64,000 nucleotides of DNA, taken from contig JAEZJF010000016.1 of the NCBI GenBank assembly GCA_023415825.1, positions 186,001-250,000 of the forward strand, written 5' to 3'. Shown here piece after piece: positions 35,291 to 44,213 of this stretch. Made by a program: the position numbers and the translations under genes. This DNA comes from Bacillota bacterium. Its GTDB lineage: Bacteria; Bacillota; Clostridia; DSM-8532. The stretch's first letter is position 1, and each line of letters starts with the position of its first letter. The notes beneath the pieces were generated by a model, which was not told the DNA's origin, searched no databases, and saw only the letters and a list, made by a program, of their open reading frames with translations.

Positions 35291-36868
35291 ATGATAAAAC
35301 TACCGTGGTTTAATCCTCCCATAAAGCCTGCTGACCTATTGGATAATGATGGCCGGAAGAAAAAAAGCCGCTTATGGGACCTGCTTAAAATGGTTGGCGT
35401 TTTAAGCTTAACGATTTTAGTATCGGAAATTTTGTATAAGCTGAATATCGGCAATCAAAATTCTATCATGATTTACTTACTCTCTGTATTAATCATATCC
35501 CGAATTACCGAGGGTTATGTTTATGGCGTGCTGGCCTCGGTATTCAATGTGTTAATATATGATTATTTGATCACTTTACCCCGTTTGGGTTTCAGCTTTA
35601 CTATCGGATTTCCCATAACCTTGTTAATCATGTTGTCAGTGGCATTGATTACAAGTACAGTTACCATACAGATGAAAACACAGGCCAAGCTGGCCATTGA
35701 GCGGGAGAAGCATGCCACCATACTGTATGAAATCAATCAGAAACTTCTGGTGGCCGAGAGCATAGATTCCATCATTCATCTTGCCCTGGAATACATCATT
35801 GATTATATTGGAAAGTCGGCGGTCTTTTACACTCAGAGTTCTTTGGAAAAGGGTACGGGTATTTTTATCAAGGTAGCCAATGATAAGGATGGCTCTGTAT
35901 TTTTTTCAGAAACTGAGCTTGACAAGGCAAAATGGTTTTTTAAGCATCCGTCGGAAGCAGTCAGTAACCCATTAAAAGAATTGAACAGTTCTGTGTTCCA
36001 GATGCCCGTGGTTTCACAAAGCAAGGTCCTGGGCGTTATCGGTGTTTCTTGCTACAATGGTCCTCTATGGGAAAATAGTCTCATTTTTTTACGCATGCTC
36101 ACATCACAGGTAGCTCTGGCTATGGAGTTACAAATTATATCGGATAAACAGCAATTAGCGCTTCTCGAAACAGAGCAGGAAAAAATGCGAGCCAATTTGC
36201 TTCGTGCCATTTCCCACGATTTAAGAACACCTCTCACTTGTATATCAGGCGCCAGTTCTGTTATATTGGAGCAGGGCGGCGGGATAGACGGACAAATGCA
36301 TGACGACCTCGTTCTTGCAATAAAAGAAGATGCTGACTGGATGATTCATATGATTGAAAATCTTCTTTCCATAACAAAACTCCATGGGGATGCCATGTCG
36401 GTAAGAAAAAGCATGGAGGCAGCGGAAGAAGTAACCGCTGGAGCCATAGCCCTGATTAGAAAAAGGTTTCCTGACAGGGTCATTGATGTGCGAGTTCCAA
36501 AAAAATTATTATTGATTCCTATGGATGCAACCTTAATTACTCAGGTCCTTATTAATCTCCTTGAAAACGCAATAAAAAACTCACCGCAGGACGCTATCAT
36601 ATTATTAACTGTAAAAAAGGAAGCAGAGTATGCTTTATTTGAAGTGATCGATAATGGACAAGGTATAGATGAGACCATTCTCCCCAACTTATTTGCAATG
36701 GATGTGACTGACATAAAAAGAGTAACGGATACTTCGCGTGGGCTAGGCATAGGACTGTCTATCTGCAAAACTATTATAAAAGCTCATAACGGTACTATTG
36801 AGGGAATGAACAGAAAGAAAAACGGGGCAGTTTTTAGATTCAAATTGCCGCTTAAGGAAGATAGCTGA
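35291..36868 (+). CDS. KdpD-like sensor histidine kinase lacking the N-terminal KdpD domain
   Basis: 525 residues from ATG 35291, six bases after AAGGAA; an ATG six bases earlier abuts the site. Four helices at about residues 30-125 form the DUF4118-type module of KdpD, then a GAF-like region (about 155-285), the HisKA phospho-acceptor H in AISHDLRTPLTCISG, and HATPase motifs NLLENAIKNSP, DNGQGID and GLGIGLSICK. Full KdpD (about 900 residues) also has N-terminal nucleotide/c-di-AMP-sensing domains, missing here, and no kdpFABC genes are present. It pairs with the next gene, 36 nt away. Confidence 0.88.
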   Translation: MIKLPWFNPPIKPADLLDNDGRKKKSRLWDLLKMVGVLSLTILVSEILYKLNIGNQNSIMIYLLSVLIISRITEGYVYGVLASVFNVLIYDYLITLPRLGFSFTIGFPITLLIMLSVALITSTVTIQMKTQAKLAIEREKHATILYEINQKLLVAESIDSIIHLALEYIIDYIGKSAVFYTQSSLEKGTGIFIKVANDKDGSVFFSETELDKAKWFFKHPSEAVSNPLKELNSSVFQMPVVSQSKVLGVIGVSCYNGPLWENSLIFLRMLTSQVALAMELQIISDKQQLALLETEQEKMRANLLRAISHDLRTPLTCISGASSVILEQGGGIDGQMHDDLVLAIKEDADWMIHMIENLLSITKLHGDAMSVRKSMEAAEEVTAGAIALIRKRFPDRVIDVRVPKKLLLIPMDATLITQVLINLLENAIKNSPQDAIILLTVKKEAEYALFEVIDNGQGIDETILPNLFAMDVTDIKRVTDTSRGLGIGLSICKTIIKAHNGTIEGMNRKKNGAVFRFKLPLKEDS

Positions 36869-36904
36869 CATTGTTTCACCGTCAATGTTGAAGGGGGCTC
36901 ATTT

Positions 36905-37603
36905 ATGGGGTTTAAGCAAAAAATATTGATAGTAGAAGATGAAAATGTGATTCTGAACTTTCTTTCCACCATATTATCCATGAATGATTATTCGGTCATT
37001 AAATCAACCAATGGCAATGAAGGCCTATCATTGGCCGCATCCCACAATCCTGATCTGATTCTTCTTGATTTGGGCCTTCCCGACTTTGATGGTTTTGAAG
37101 TATTGAAAAGAATCAGGGAATGGTCGGATGTGCCGATTATTGTGGTATCTGCCAGACATTATGAAAAAGAAAAGGTAAAAGCGCTGGATTTAGGGGCGGA
37201 TGATTATATCACAAAGCCTTTTGGCAATAATGAGCTCCTGGCTCGTATCCGTACCGTCATACGGCGAACCCTGATGGTTAAAGACTGCTCGGAGCAGGGG
37301 CATATTTTCTCTGTACACGATCTTGCCATTGATTATTTGAAAAGAACTATAAGTCTAAGCGGAAAACCCATTCATTTAACACCTATAGAGTATAAAATTA
37401 TCGTACTTCTTTCGAAAAATGCCGGGAAGGTATTAACTCACGACTATATTATGCGAGAGATCTGGGGCCAGCATAACGGCGACAATCAGATCCTGAGAGT
37501 GAATATGGCTAATATACGCAGGATTATTGAAAAAAATCCCGCTGATCCCAAATACATTTTGACGGAGATTGGAGTGGGCTATCGAATGGCTGACGTCGAA
37601 TAG
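36905..37603 (+). CDS. OmpR/KdpE-family response regulator
   Basis: 232 residues. Receiver domain 1-120 with acidic pocket (VEDEN), phospho-acceptor Asp in LILLDLGLPDFDG and the lysine in DDYITKPFG; winged-helix DNA-binding domain about 135-230 (HLTPIEYKIIVLLSKNAGKV, then NIRRIIEKNP). Partner of the KdpD-like kinase upstream. TTAACG repeats with helical phasing directly after its stop are good candidates for its binding sites. Confidence 0.92.
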   Translation: MGFKQKILIVEDENVILNFLSTILSMNDYSVIKSTNGNEGLSLAASHNPDLILLDLGLPDFDGFEVLKRIREWSDVPIIVVSARHYEKEKVKALDLGADDYITKPFGNNELLARIRTVIRRTLMVKDCSEQGHIFSVHDLAIDYLKRTISLSGKPIHLTPIEYKIIVLLSKNAGKVLTHDYIMREIWGQHNGDNQILRVNMANIRRIIEKNPADPKYILTEIGVGYRMADVE

Positions 37604-37621
37604 CTGGTCAGGGGAATTTTC

Positions 37622-37659
37622 TTAACGACATCTTAACGCCGTTTGTCATTATTTTAACG
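37622..37659 (+). promoter_or_regulatory. Phased TTAACG direct repeats (OmpR/PhoP-type operator)
   Basis: Three identical TTAACG hexamers start at 37622, 37633 and 37654, spaced 11 and 21 bp, that is one and two helical turns. A degenerate TTGTCA at 37643 fills the gap. PhoB/PhoP/KdpE-type regulators bind direct repeats with 11-bp period. A -10-like TAGAAT at 37692 and a ribosome-site-like GGGAGGAA near 37720 follow, but no start codon fits that site; the first gene downstream is motA. Confidence 0.55.
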
Positions 37660-37817
37660 GTTTATTTATTTCCAAATATTGTAGCTGCATGTAGAATGAT
37701 ATTGGATTGTGTAAAAGGCGGGAGGAATTTTTAAGTCCCCTAAGCTCTTTAGTATAGATTTGCAAAAATAACGATGTGCATATTTGAAGCTATTGTTATA
37801 ATTAGGAGGCTTTTGTA

Positions 37818-38657
37818 TTGTTTAAATCATCATCAAAGGTAGCGTTGTCGACAGTCATAGGATTAATAATGGGTCTGACATGTGTAATTAGTGCAATGGC
37901 AGGAGGAGGAGATATTAAGGCGTTTTTCAATCTGCCGTCGGTGTTTATTACGATAGGAGGCACATTGTCCGCGCTTGTCATATCATTTCCCCCTGAAAGG
38001 CTGAGGAATCTTGGAACGGTTATGCGAAAGGCATTTTCGCGAGAAAAGAATGATATCCCGGAAGACATTAGAACTATAGTCGCCCTTGCTGAGATTTCCA
38101 GAAGGGAAGGTTTATTGGCTCTTGACGATGTCGTCGATAAGTATACCGACGATGTTTTTCTTAAAAGAGGCATATCACTTATCATAGACGGCGCTGATGG
38201 CGATCAGCTCAGAACCTCTCTAGAAGGGGAGACATACTACATGCAGCAAAGGCACCAAAAGGGTTACGCCATGCTGGATTATATTGCCACTACAGCGCCG
38301 GCGTTAGGTCTTATGGGAACATATATTGGTCTTATTCCCATGCTGAATCATCTGGATGATCCAACCAAGCTGGGTCCTTTATTGGCTCTTGAGTTGGTTA
38401 CATCTTTCTATGGGTGCTTTATAGCCTATGTTATCTTTGCGCCATTGGCTAAAAGACTGAAGTTTATGAACATGGAAGAGGTATCAAGAAGAGAAATTCT
38501 TATTGAGGGTCTCACCTATATTCAACAGGGCATAAATCCGAAGGTTATTTCAGAAGAACTCTTCTCCTATATGAATATGGACCGGAACGCCAAAACCGAA
38601 ACACAAAAAGAAACACAACAACAGCACGCTCCTCTCAAGGCTAAGGAGGTGCTTTAA
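37818..38657 (+). CDS. motA: Flagellar motor stator protein MotA
   Basis: 279 residues; TTG start 8 nt after AGGAGG. Four membrane helices, two at the N-terminus (VIGLIMGLTCVISAMAGGG and FITIGGTLSALVISF) and two around residues 150-205 (ATTAPALGLMGTYIGLIPML and FYGCFIAYVIFAPLAK). The cytoplasmic loop between them contacts FliG in the rotor. Forms the ion channel of the stator with MotB, encoded next. A -10-like TATAAT sits at 37797-37802. Confidence 0.94.
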   Translation: MFKSSSKVALSTVIGLIMGLTCVISAMAGGGDIKAFFNLPSVFITIGGTLSALVISFPPERLRNLGTVMRKAFSREKNDIPEDIRTIVALAEISRREGLLALDDVVDKYTDDVFLKRGISLIIDGADGDQLRTSLEGETYYMQQRHQKGYAMLDYIATTAPALGLMGTYIGLIPMLNHLDDPTKLGPLLALELVTSFYGCFIAYVIFAPLAKRLKFMNMEEVSRREILIEGLTYIQQGINPKVISEELFSYMNMDRNAKTETQKETQQQHAPLKAKEVL

Positions 38658-38663
38658 TCCAAC

Positions 38664-39392
38664 ATGGTTAGGAAATCAGGAAGCAGATTCTCAGAGTCTG
38701 AAGGTGATGAAGAAGAAGGCGGTTGGTTAGCAAGTTATAGTGACTTGATTACCGATTTGCTCGCTATATTTGTCGTTTTGTTTGCGTTTGCCATGATGAC
38801 TCAGGCGATTGCGGAGTCAAAGGCAGCTAATAGAGAAAGCGTTTCTGAACTTATGGACGCAAAAATGCAAAGCTTTATGGATGCCCAAAATGGCTTTCTG
38901 CCTGACCAGAACAGTATAAACAGTCTCGTTGAATCTATGAAATCCTATATTGACGAGGCCGAGCTTTCTGAGCAGCTGAGCGTTATTAAGCAGAATGATA
39001 ATCAGATTGTAATACGGGTTGCAGTTTCAGTTCTTTTCGACTCTGGCCGTGCTGACATCAATCCCAATGCAGAACAGTTGCTTGGTAGTATTTCTGAAAT
39101 ACTGTCTGGGTATGCGGACTCAATTAAAATGGTTCGGATCGAGGGACATACCGACGATCGTCCTATAAAAACAAAATTGTTCGATAGTAACTGGGAGCTA
39201 TCCACGAGCCGGGCTGTTAATATTCTGAGAAGGCTTTTAGAGATATCCCCACTTGGTCCTGAAAAGTTCTCCGCAGTCGGCTACGGTGAGTTTCATCCAA
39301 TCGCCGACAACGATACCGCGGCAAACAGAGCTCAAAACAGACGTGTTGACTTCGTTGTTGAGACAGTGAGCGATAAAGAAAAGAACCCTTAA
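38664..39392 (+). CDS. motB: Flagellar motor stator protein MotB
   Basis: 242 residues. N-terminal helix with the ion-carrying aspartate in YSDLITDLLAIFVVLFAF, a plug/linker region, and a C-terminal OmpA-like peptidoglycan-binding domain (VRIEGHTDDRPI, NWELSTSRAVNILRRL, AQNRRVDFVVE). Seven bases separate it from motA. The stator complex couples ion flow to flagellar rotation and shows the host is motile, though no other flagellar gene is in the window. Whether it uses protons or sodium is not decidable here. Confidence 0.94.
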   Translation: MVRKSGSRFSESEGDEEEGGWLASYSDLITDLLAIFVVLFAFAMMTQAIAESKAANRESVSELMDAKMQSFMDAQNGFLPDQNSINSLVESMKSYIDEAELSEQLSVIKQNDNQIVIRVAVSVLFDSGRADINPNAEQLLGSISEILSGYADSIKMVRIEGHTDDRPIKTKLFDSNWELSTSRAVNILRRLLEISPLGPEKFSAVGYGEFHPIADNDTAANRAQNRRVDFVVETVSDKEKNP

Positions 39393-39447
39393 TTTAAACG
39401 GGTCCCGACCAGCCCTTGTTATAGTCAATAAAATACCCTCTTTTTAT

Positions 39448-39482
39448 AAAAGCACCCTCATTTTTAAAATGAGGGTGCTTTT
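39448..39482. terminator. Bidirectional terminator between motB and the lactate permease
   Basis: Perfect 17-bp inverted repeat: AAAAGCACCCTCATTTT at 39448-39464 and its complement at 39466-39482. A-rich and T-rich flanks allow termination of both convergent transcripts. Confidence 0.85.
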
Positions 39483-39494
39483 GCAATATCTTAG

Positions 39495-41099
39495 CTATTT
39501 AACCCCTATTGAATTCAACAGCATCACCACAAACAAAGAAGTGACACCGGTTAATATCAGTGAGAAAACAAAGGCGATTCGAATGACCTTGTTCTCTTCT
39601 CCGAGCTTGTCAATGGAGGCGGCTGCATTTTGAAGCTTGGCCGGTGAGATAATGCTGGCAAGTCCTCCGCCGAAGGCCAAACCGGCTGTGGCAATGAGAA
39701 GTCCTTGAAGGCCCCAATTAAGCCCAGTGGCTGTGGTCATGGTATATTTGGAGAACATGGCTATGGTAGAGGCTTCGCTTCCTGTGATAAAGCCCCCGAA
39801 TAGGCCAATGAATGCAACAATGGCCCCATAGGCGTTGTGGAAGAACTGTGCCGAGGCATCAGCCAGAGCCTTAACCATGCTGGAGGTTGCAAATTTGCCT
39901 TCTGCCATACTAAAGCCCGACATATTCATGATCTCACCGATGGAGAAGAATATGGCGGCAGAGAAAACAGGGCGGGGTGCACGTTTCCACCACACCTTTA
40001 CGGTTTCCTTAAGCTGCTTGGCTGTCGGCCGCATAAACGGAATAGCAAGCAAGAGGCTGACCAAAATCCAGGTATAAGCGTTCCAGAGCGCCCGGGTCGG
40101 AATGCCGGCACCATCGGCTGATATGCCTCTGATGGGCAGGGTGAGTGTCCGGTAAAGAGTATCAAAAACAGGCTTGGGGAGATTAAGGGCAAGGATGACA
40201 ACGATTAGAATAGCCCAGGGCATGACGGCTTTCCATAGAGGATAAGCCTTTTCATAAGCCCGCTCTTCGGAGGTCAGGCGGCTTTTGTCAATGACCTTTT
40301 TGCCGGTAGCCAAAAGATAGATGACCATGGCGATGATGACAGCAATACCGCAAAGGATGCCTGTTAAAACCACCAGATTTTCAACCTTGTTGGTGAAGTA
40401 AGAGACAATACCGATAACAATACCTGAAATAAGGCAGGGAAGCCAGCCTTCCCGAATTCCCTTCCATTTGTCCACGATCCAGAGCATGCAAAGGCCAATG
40501 AGAGTGGAAACAATGGGAAGGAACATATAAAAGACGCTTCCGGCCTGGGCTAGAGTAATTTCATTACCCTTGCCTAAAAAGTTGTTGGCCAGATCTACAA
40601 AAACAACAATGGGGGCTCCCAAAAGTGAATATGTACAGAGAGCATCATAACCGATGGCAGGGAGGGCTATGGCTACATAGGTGCTGTAGCCCATGGCTAT
40701 CAGGATAGGGGGCAGCAGGGATACGGGTGTTGCACCCACCGATACCATGAGGGTTCCGAATCCGATATTGATCATCATAATCTGAACGGCACGGTTTTCC
40801 GAAGCCAGGGTTTTGATAAAGATGATGATTCTTCGTAAAGCGCCGGTTTTTTCGATGTACGCCATCTGCAAAAGAGAGGTGGCTACAATGAGTGAAACGG
40901 AAAAGGACTTAATAAAGCCGGCCAGAGTAGAACGAATGACGACCTCAAAGGAGGTTTGAAAGAAAATTACCGCAACTGCTGAAATAACCAGCCAACCCAC
41001 GATTCCACTGATATCGGCGGGTTTTTTCAAGACAATTAACATGATAAGAATGACGAGAATAGGTAATAAAGTGAGGAGTGCTGCACTCACCAGGCTCAT
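39495..41099 (-). CDS. L-lactate permease family transporter (LctP/LldP)
   Basis: 534 residues with about 12-14 membrane helices from the first residues onward (LLTLLPILVILIMLIVLKKP). Family motifs include SVGATPVSLLPPILIAMGYS and FIGLFGGFITGSEASTIAMF. Members import lactate or glycolate with protons. AAGGATGG precedes the ATG. Stands alone between the motAB terminator and the divergent TetR gene. The LarA-like racemase 22 kb away makes a link to lactate metabolism possible but unproven. Confidence 0.88.
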   Translation of the reverse strand: MSLVSAALLTLLPILVILIMLIVLKKPADISGIVGWLVISAVAVIFFQTSFEVVIRSTLAGFIKSFSVSLIVATSLLQMAYIEKTGALRRIIIFIKTLASENRAVQIMMINIGFGTLMVSVGATPVSLLPPILIAMGYSTYVAIALPAIGYDALCTYSLLGAPIVVFVDLANNFLGKGNEITLAQAGSVFYMFLPIVSTLIGLCMLWIVDKWKGIREGWLPCLISGIVIGIVSYFTNKVENLVVLTGILCGIAVIIAMVIYLLATGKKVIDKSRLTSEERAYEKAYPLWKAVMPWAILIVVILALNLPKPVFDTLYRTLTLPIRGISADGAGIPTRALWNAYTWILVSLLLAIPFMRPTAKQLKETVKVWWKRAPRPVFSAAIFFSIGEIMNMSGFSMAEGKFATSSMVKALADASAQFFHNAYGAIVAFIGLFGGFITGSEASTIAMFSKYTMTTATGLNWGLQGLLIATAGLAFGGGLASIISPAKLQNAAASIDKLGEENKVIRIAFVFSLILTGVTSLFVVMLLNSIGVK

Positions 41100-41236
41100 A
41101 ATGCTACCATCCTTCCAAATCTTAAATTTCTGAATTCCTACATATGCTACCTTGCTTCATGTAGGGCAAACATGCCTTACTACCTCTATTTTATAGGATG
41201 GCGGCATGAAAATAAAGACTTATTTTATATTAGTCC

Positions 41237-41265
41237 TTGTATTCTATTCATTCAAACAATATAAT
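41237..41265 (+). promoter_or_regulatory. tetR promoter
   Basis: TTGTAT at 41237-41242 and TATAAT at 41260-41265 with a 17-bp spacer; the operator begins two bases after the -10. Confidence 0.6.
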
Positions 41266-41266
41266 A

Positions 41267-41282
41267 ATAATCAGGTGATCAT
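41267..41282. promoter_or_regulatory. TetR operator 1 (autoregulation)
   Basis: ATAATCA-GG-TGATCAT is a near-palindrome directly after the -10 and overlaps the AGGTG ribosome site of the TetR gene. It shares 14 of 16 bases of TCARSTGATCATTAAT with the second site downstream of the gene. Confidence 0.55.
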
Positions 41283-41284
41283 TA

Positions 41285-41881
41285 ATGCAAGTAAAGAAAG
41301 ATGAGCTTTACCAGGCTATTCTTATAAATGCAGAAAGCATATTCTTTGAGCAAGGCTTTAAGGGCGCTTCTTTAAGGCAGATAGCCAAGCTTTCAAAAAC
41401 CACCATCGGGAATCTGTACCACTATTTTGAAAGCAAGGAAGCTCTTTTCGAGGCGTTGGTCAAAGGAGAATATGAAGGCTTTATCTATTTGATAAAAAAT
41501 CATAATGATATGGAAAATGCTGACCCAACGCTGTTGTTAGGGAATAAGAAGCTTTGGAGAGACACCCTTAAAGCCATTATTCAAAAGTTATCCCCTATCT
41601 TCTCAAGACGTTTTTATCTTCTGCTCAACTGCAGCCAGGGAACCAGATATGAACAAGTACGCGAAGAATTTCTCCGATTCATGAAGGAGCATTTTGTGGA
41701 ACATCTTAAGGAGAGTGAGTCCCATTGCGCCGAGGAGCTGGGAAGCATTATTTCAGAGCAGGTTCTCTCCAGTATTCTTGCTATCATTCGTGATTATCAG
41801 GATGAGGAAAAAAAGGGCGAGCTCATTACAGAAATGCTTTTATTTATCCTCATTGGAGTTATGGGGCTAATGGAGACATAA
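41285..41881 (+). CDS. TetR/AcrR-family regulator
   Basis: 198 residues. The N-terminal helix-turn-helix (GASLRQIAKLSKTTIGNLYH, then YFESKEALFEALV) is typical of TetR; the all-helical C-terminal ligand domain is not conserved with named members. Nearly identical palindromes just upstream and just downstream of the gene indicate that it represses itself and the ABC-2 exporter operon beginning 69 nt after its stop. The inducer is unknown; drugs or peptides are usual for such pairs. Confidence 0.9.
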   Translation: MQVKKDELYQAILINAESIFFEQGFKGASLRQIAKLSKTTIGNLYHYFESKEALFEALVKGEYEGFIYLIKNHNDMENADPTLLLGNKKLWRDTLKAIIQKLSPIFSRRFYLLLNCSQGTRYEQVREEFLRFMKEHFVEHLKESESHCAEELGSIISEQVLSSILAIIRDYQDEEKKGELITEMLLFILIGVMGLMET

Positions 41882-41896
41882 TTTTTTATCATAAAA

Positions 41897-41912
41897 ATGA
41901 TCAACTGATCAT
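41897..41912. promoter_or_regulatory. TetR operator 2 (ABC exporter)
   Basis: Perfect palindrome ATGATCA-AC-TGATCAT, followed by TAAT as at operator 1. A possible promoter lies just upstream at the 3' end of the TetR gene (TTGGAG 41853-41858, CATAAT 41877-41882, 18-bp spacer), so bound repressor would block transcription of the exporter genes. Confidence 0.6.
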
Positions 41913-41950
41913 TAATAAATAATCAATAGAGCGAAAAAGGAGGTCACAGT

Positions 41951-42805
41951 ATGATCAACGTGAGAGATTTGGACTTTCAATATCATAAGAGCGCTAACAA
42001 AGCGATTAAGGGCATCAGCTTTGACATTGGTCAAGGAGAGGTTTTTGGTTTCTTAGGACCCAGCGGCTCAGGGAAAACCACCACACAACGTATCTTGATT
42101 GGTCTTTTAAGAGGATATAATGGAAGTATCAATGTTCTATCCAAAGAAAGGCGGGAGTGGGGAAGGGATTTTTTTGAAAGGATTGGCGTGGCCTTTGATT
42201 TCCCGAACCTTTATTTAAAGCTTTCGGCCTATGAAAATCTCAAGGTCATCGGAGCTTACTATCAAAACTGTCAGACCCATATAGATGCACTCTTGGACAG
42301 AGTCGGGCTTATGCCGTACAGGGACCAGAGGGTTGAGGGGTTTTCAAAGGGAATGAAGATGCGGCTTAATTTTGTTCGTGCCATTCTACACAACCCGGAG
42401 CTTCTCTTTCTTGACGAACCCACATCGGGGCTTGATCCGGTCAACGCCAAGACAATCAAGGACATAATCCTGGAGCAAAAGAAACAGGGCAGGACCATTT
42501 TCCTAACAACCCATAACATGACGGTAGCTGAGCAGTTATGTGACCGCGTTGCTTTTCTGGTAGATGGGAGAATTCTTGTATCAGACAGTCCGGCAAATTT
42601 AAAGCTCCAATATGGAAGAAAGCTTGTTAAGGTAACTTACGAAGAAAATAATATGATCTGCGAAGAGATTTATCCTTTGGATGGGATCGGGCAGAACGAG
42701 GAATTTACAGCACTTCTTAAAAATCATCCCGTTCAGACCATTCACAGCCAGGAGGCCAGCCTGGAAGAGATATTCATTAAATTGACCGGGAGGGAGCTCA
42801 TATGA
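41951..42805 (+). CDS. ABC-2 exporter ATP-binding protein
   Basis: 284 residues. Walker A GPSGSGKTTTQ, signature FSKGMKMRLN (a variant of LSGGQ common in ABC-2 exporters), Walker B LLFLDEPTSGLD and the H-loop TTHNM. The C-terminal 60 residues match the extension of the antibiotic/bacteriocin exporter subfamily. Strong AAAGGAGGT start. Its stop overlaps the start of the next gene (ATGA), so the three exporter genes are translationally coupled. Confidence 0.92.
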   Translation: MINVRDLDFQYHKSANKAIKGISFDIGQGEVFGFLGPSGSGKTTTQRILIGLLRGYNGSINVLSKERREWGRDFFERIGVAFDFPNLYLKLSAYENLKVIGAYYQNCQTHIDALLDRVGLMPYRDQRVEGFSKGMKMRLNFVRAILHNPELLFLDEPTSGLDPVNAKTIKDIILEQKKQGRTIFLTTHNMTVAEQLCDRVAFLVDGRILVSDSPANLKLQYGRKLVKVTYEENNMICEEIYPLDGIGQNEEFTALLKNHPVQTIHSQEASLEEIFIKLTGRELI

Positions 42806-43500
42806 GGCTGGTAAACGCTTTAAAATCCGACATCACCTTTCAATACCGCCAAGGTTTCTATTGGATTTACCTGTTTCTGACTCTGATATATATGGTGATC
42901 ATGACCAAACTGCCCGATGGCAGCATTAAAGCTTATGGCGTCATGCTGGTAGTGTTTTCCGATCCTTCTTTAATAGGCTTATTCTTTATCGGAGGGATCG
43001 TCATGCTGGAAAAAGTTCAGGGTGTTATAAAGTATTTAGGTGTTACACCATTGGCATCCTGGGAATATCTTTTATCTAAGGCTCTCTCACTCTCTTTGGT
43101 TTCCTTGGCGGCAGGACTTGCCATCACCATGGCAACCTACTCCGGGCCTGTAAACTTTGGGTTGCTTATACCGGGGATTTTTCTAACATCCACTTTTTTC
43201 ACTCTTTACGGTTTTATGATATCAGCCACTACCAGAACCATCAATCAATACCTTGTTAAAGTGGTACCGTATATGCTTCTTATTATTCTGCCGTGCCTAT
43301 CCTTCTTCATGAAATCTGATCCTGTGATATTTGATCTTTTTCCCTCAGTTTCAGGATTAAGACTGATTCAAGGCGCATTTTTCGGCATGGCAGCAGGACG
43401 CGTCCTTCTGGATGTCTGCTTTCTACTTCTGGCAACGGGCTTAATGTTTTTTATCGCCCAGCGTACCTATTCTAAGATGCTGGTTTCAGAGGAGGAATGA
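42802..43500 (+). CDS. ABC-2 exporter permease subunit 1
   Basis: 232 residues with six predicted helices (for example FYWIYLFLTLIYMVIMTKL and LLATGLMFFIAQRTY). A typical ABC-2 half-permease without conserved catalytic motifs; overlaps both neighbours by 4 nt. Probably pairs with the following protein to form the channel. Confidence 0.82.
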   Translation: MRLVNALKSDITFQYRQGFYWIYLFLTLIYMVIMTKLPDGSIKAYGVMLVVFSDPSLIGLFFIGGIVMLEKVQGVIKYLGVTPLASWEYLLSKALSLSLVSLAAGLAITMATYSGPVNFGLLIPGIFLTSTFFTLYGFMISATTRTINQYLVKVVPYMLLIILPCLSFFMKSDPVIFDLFPSVSGLRLIQGAFFGMAAGRVLLDVCFLLLATGLMFFIAQRTYSKMLVSEEE

Positions 43501-43502
43501 CG

Positions 43503-44213
43503 ATGAAGGTGATTATGATAAAACAACAACTTCTGGCAGATATAAAAAGACTCCTCAGAGAGCCGATTTTAGCTATAATCTTCTTCGTTCCTTTATTGGC
43601 TCTGACGGCCATTAAGCTCATGCTTCTCTTTGGCATGCCTATCCTGTATCGTGAGACAGGCTTTGACCTCACCCCCTATTATGGATATATCCTATCCATA
43701 GTACTTTTCATTTCGCCCATGATGTTAGGCGCCGTAACAGGCTTTATCATGATTGATGACAGGGATGAGCGTATTACCGACCTCATAAGTATTACCCCTT
43801 TAGGTTACTGGGGTTACCTGGGAAACCGGCTCCTGCTACCCTTTTTATCAAGTATCCTTTACACGCTTTTGGGATATTCTATTTTAGATATTAATGAATT
43901 GGATGGTTTAAGACTGTCGCTTCTGAGTCTCATGATGGGAATTGAAAGCATCATAGTGGGGCTCATTCTTTTTCTTATTTCTGATAACAAGGTAAAGGGG
44001 TTGACCTATGCTAAAGGTTTGAGCGGTCTCATGGTAACTGCCTTGGCTGATCTTGCTCATATACCCTGGTTAAGCGTATTGTGCGGATTTTTGCCCTTCT
44101 ACTGGGTATGCCGGCTCATTGTGCAGCCATTGTCAATTTTTACAATAATCATGCTTCTTCTTGTTCATGGTTTCTGGCTGGGTGCTGCACTTTTCAAGGC
44201 TCACAAAAGCTAG
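43503..44213 (+). CDS. ABC-2 exporter permease subunit 2
   Basis: 236 residues from ATG 43503, seven bases after GGAGG (an ATG six bases earlier is too close). Six helices, beginning ILAIIFFVPLLALTAIKLML after a short N-terminal amphipathic stretch. Its 3' end overlaps the convergent LacI-type gene by 20 bp. Substrate of the exporter is unknown. Confidence 0.82.
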   Translation: MKVIMIKQQLLADIKRLLREPILAIIFFVPLLALTAIKLMLLFGMPILYRETGFDLTPYYGYILSIVLFISPMMLGAVTGFIMIDDRDERITDLISITPLGYWGYLGNRLLLPFLSSILYTLLGYSILDINELDGLRLSLLSLMMGIESIIVGLILFLISDNKVKGLTYAKGLSGLMVTALADLAHIPWLSVLCGFLPFYWVCRLIVQPLSIFTIIMLLLVHGFWLGAALFKAHKS

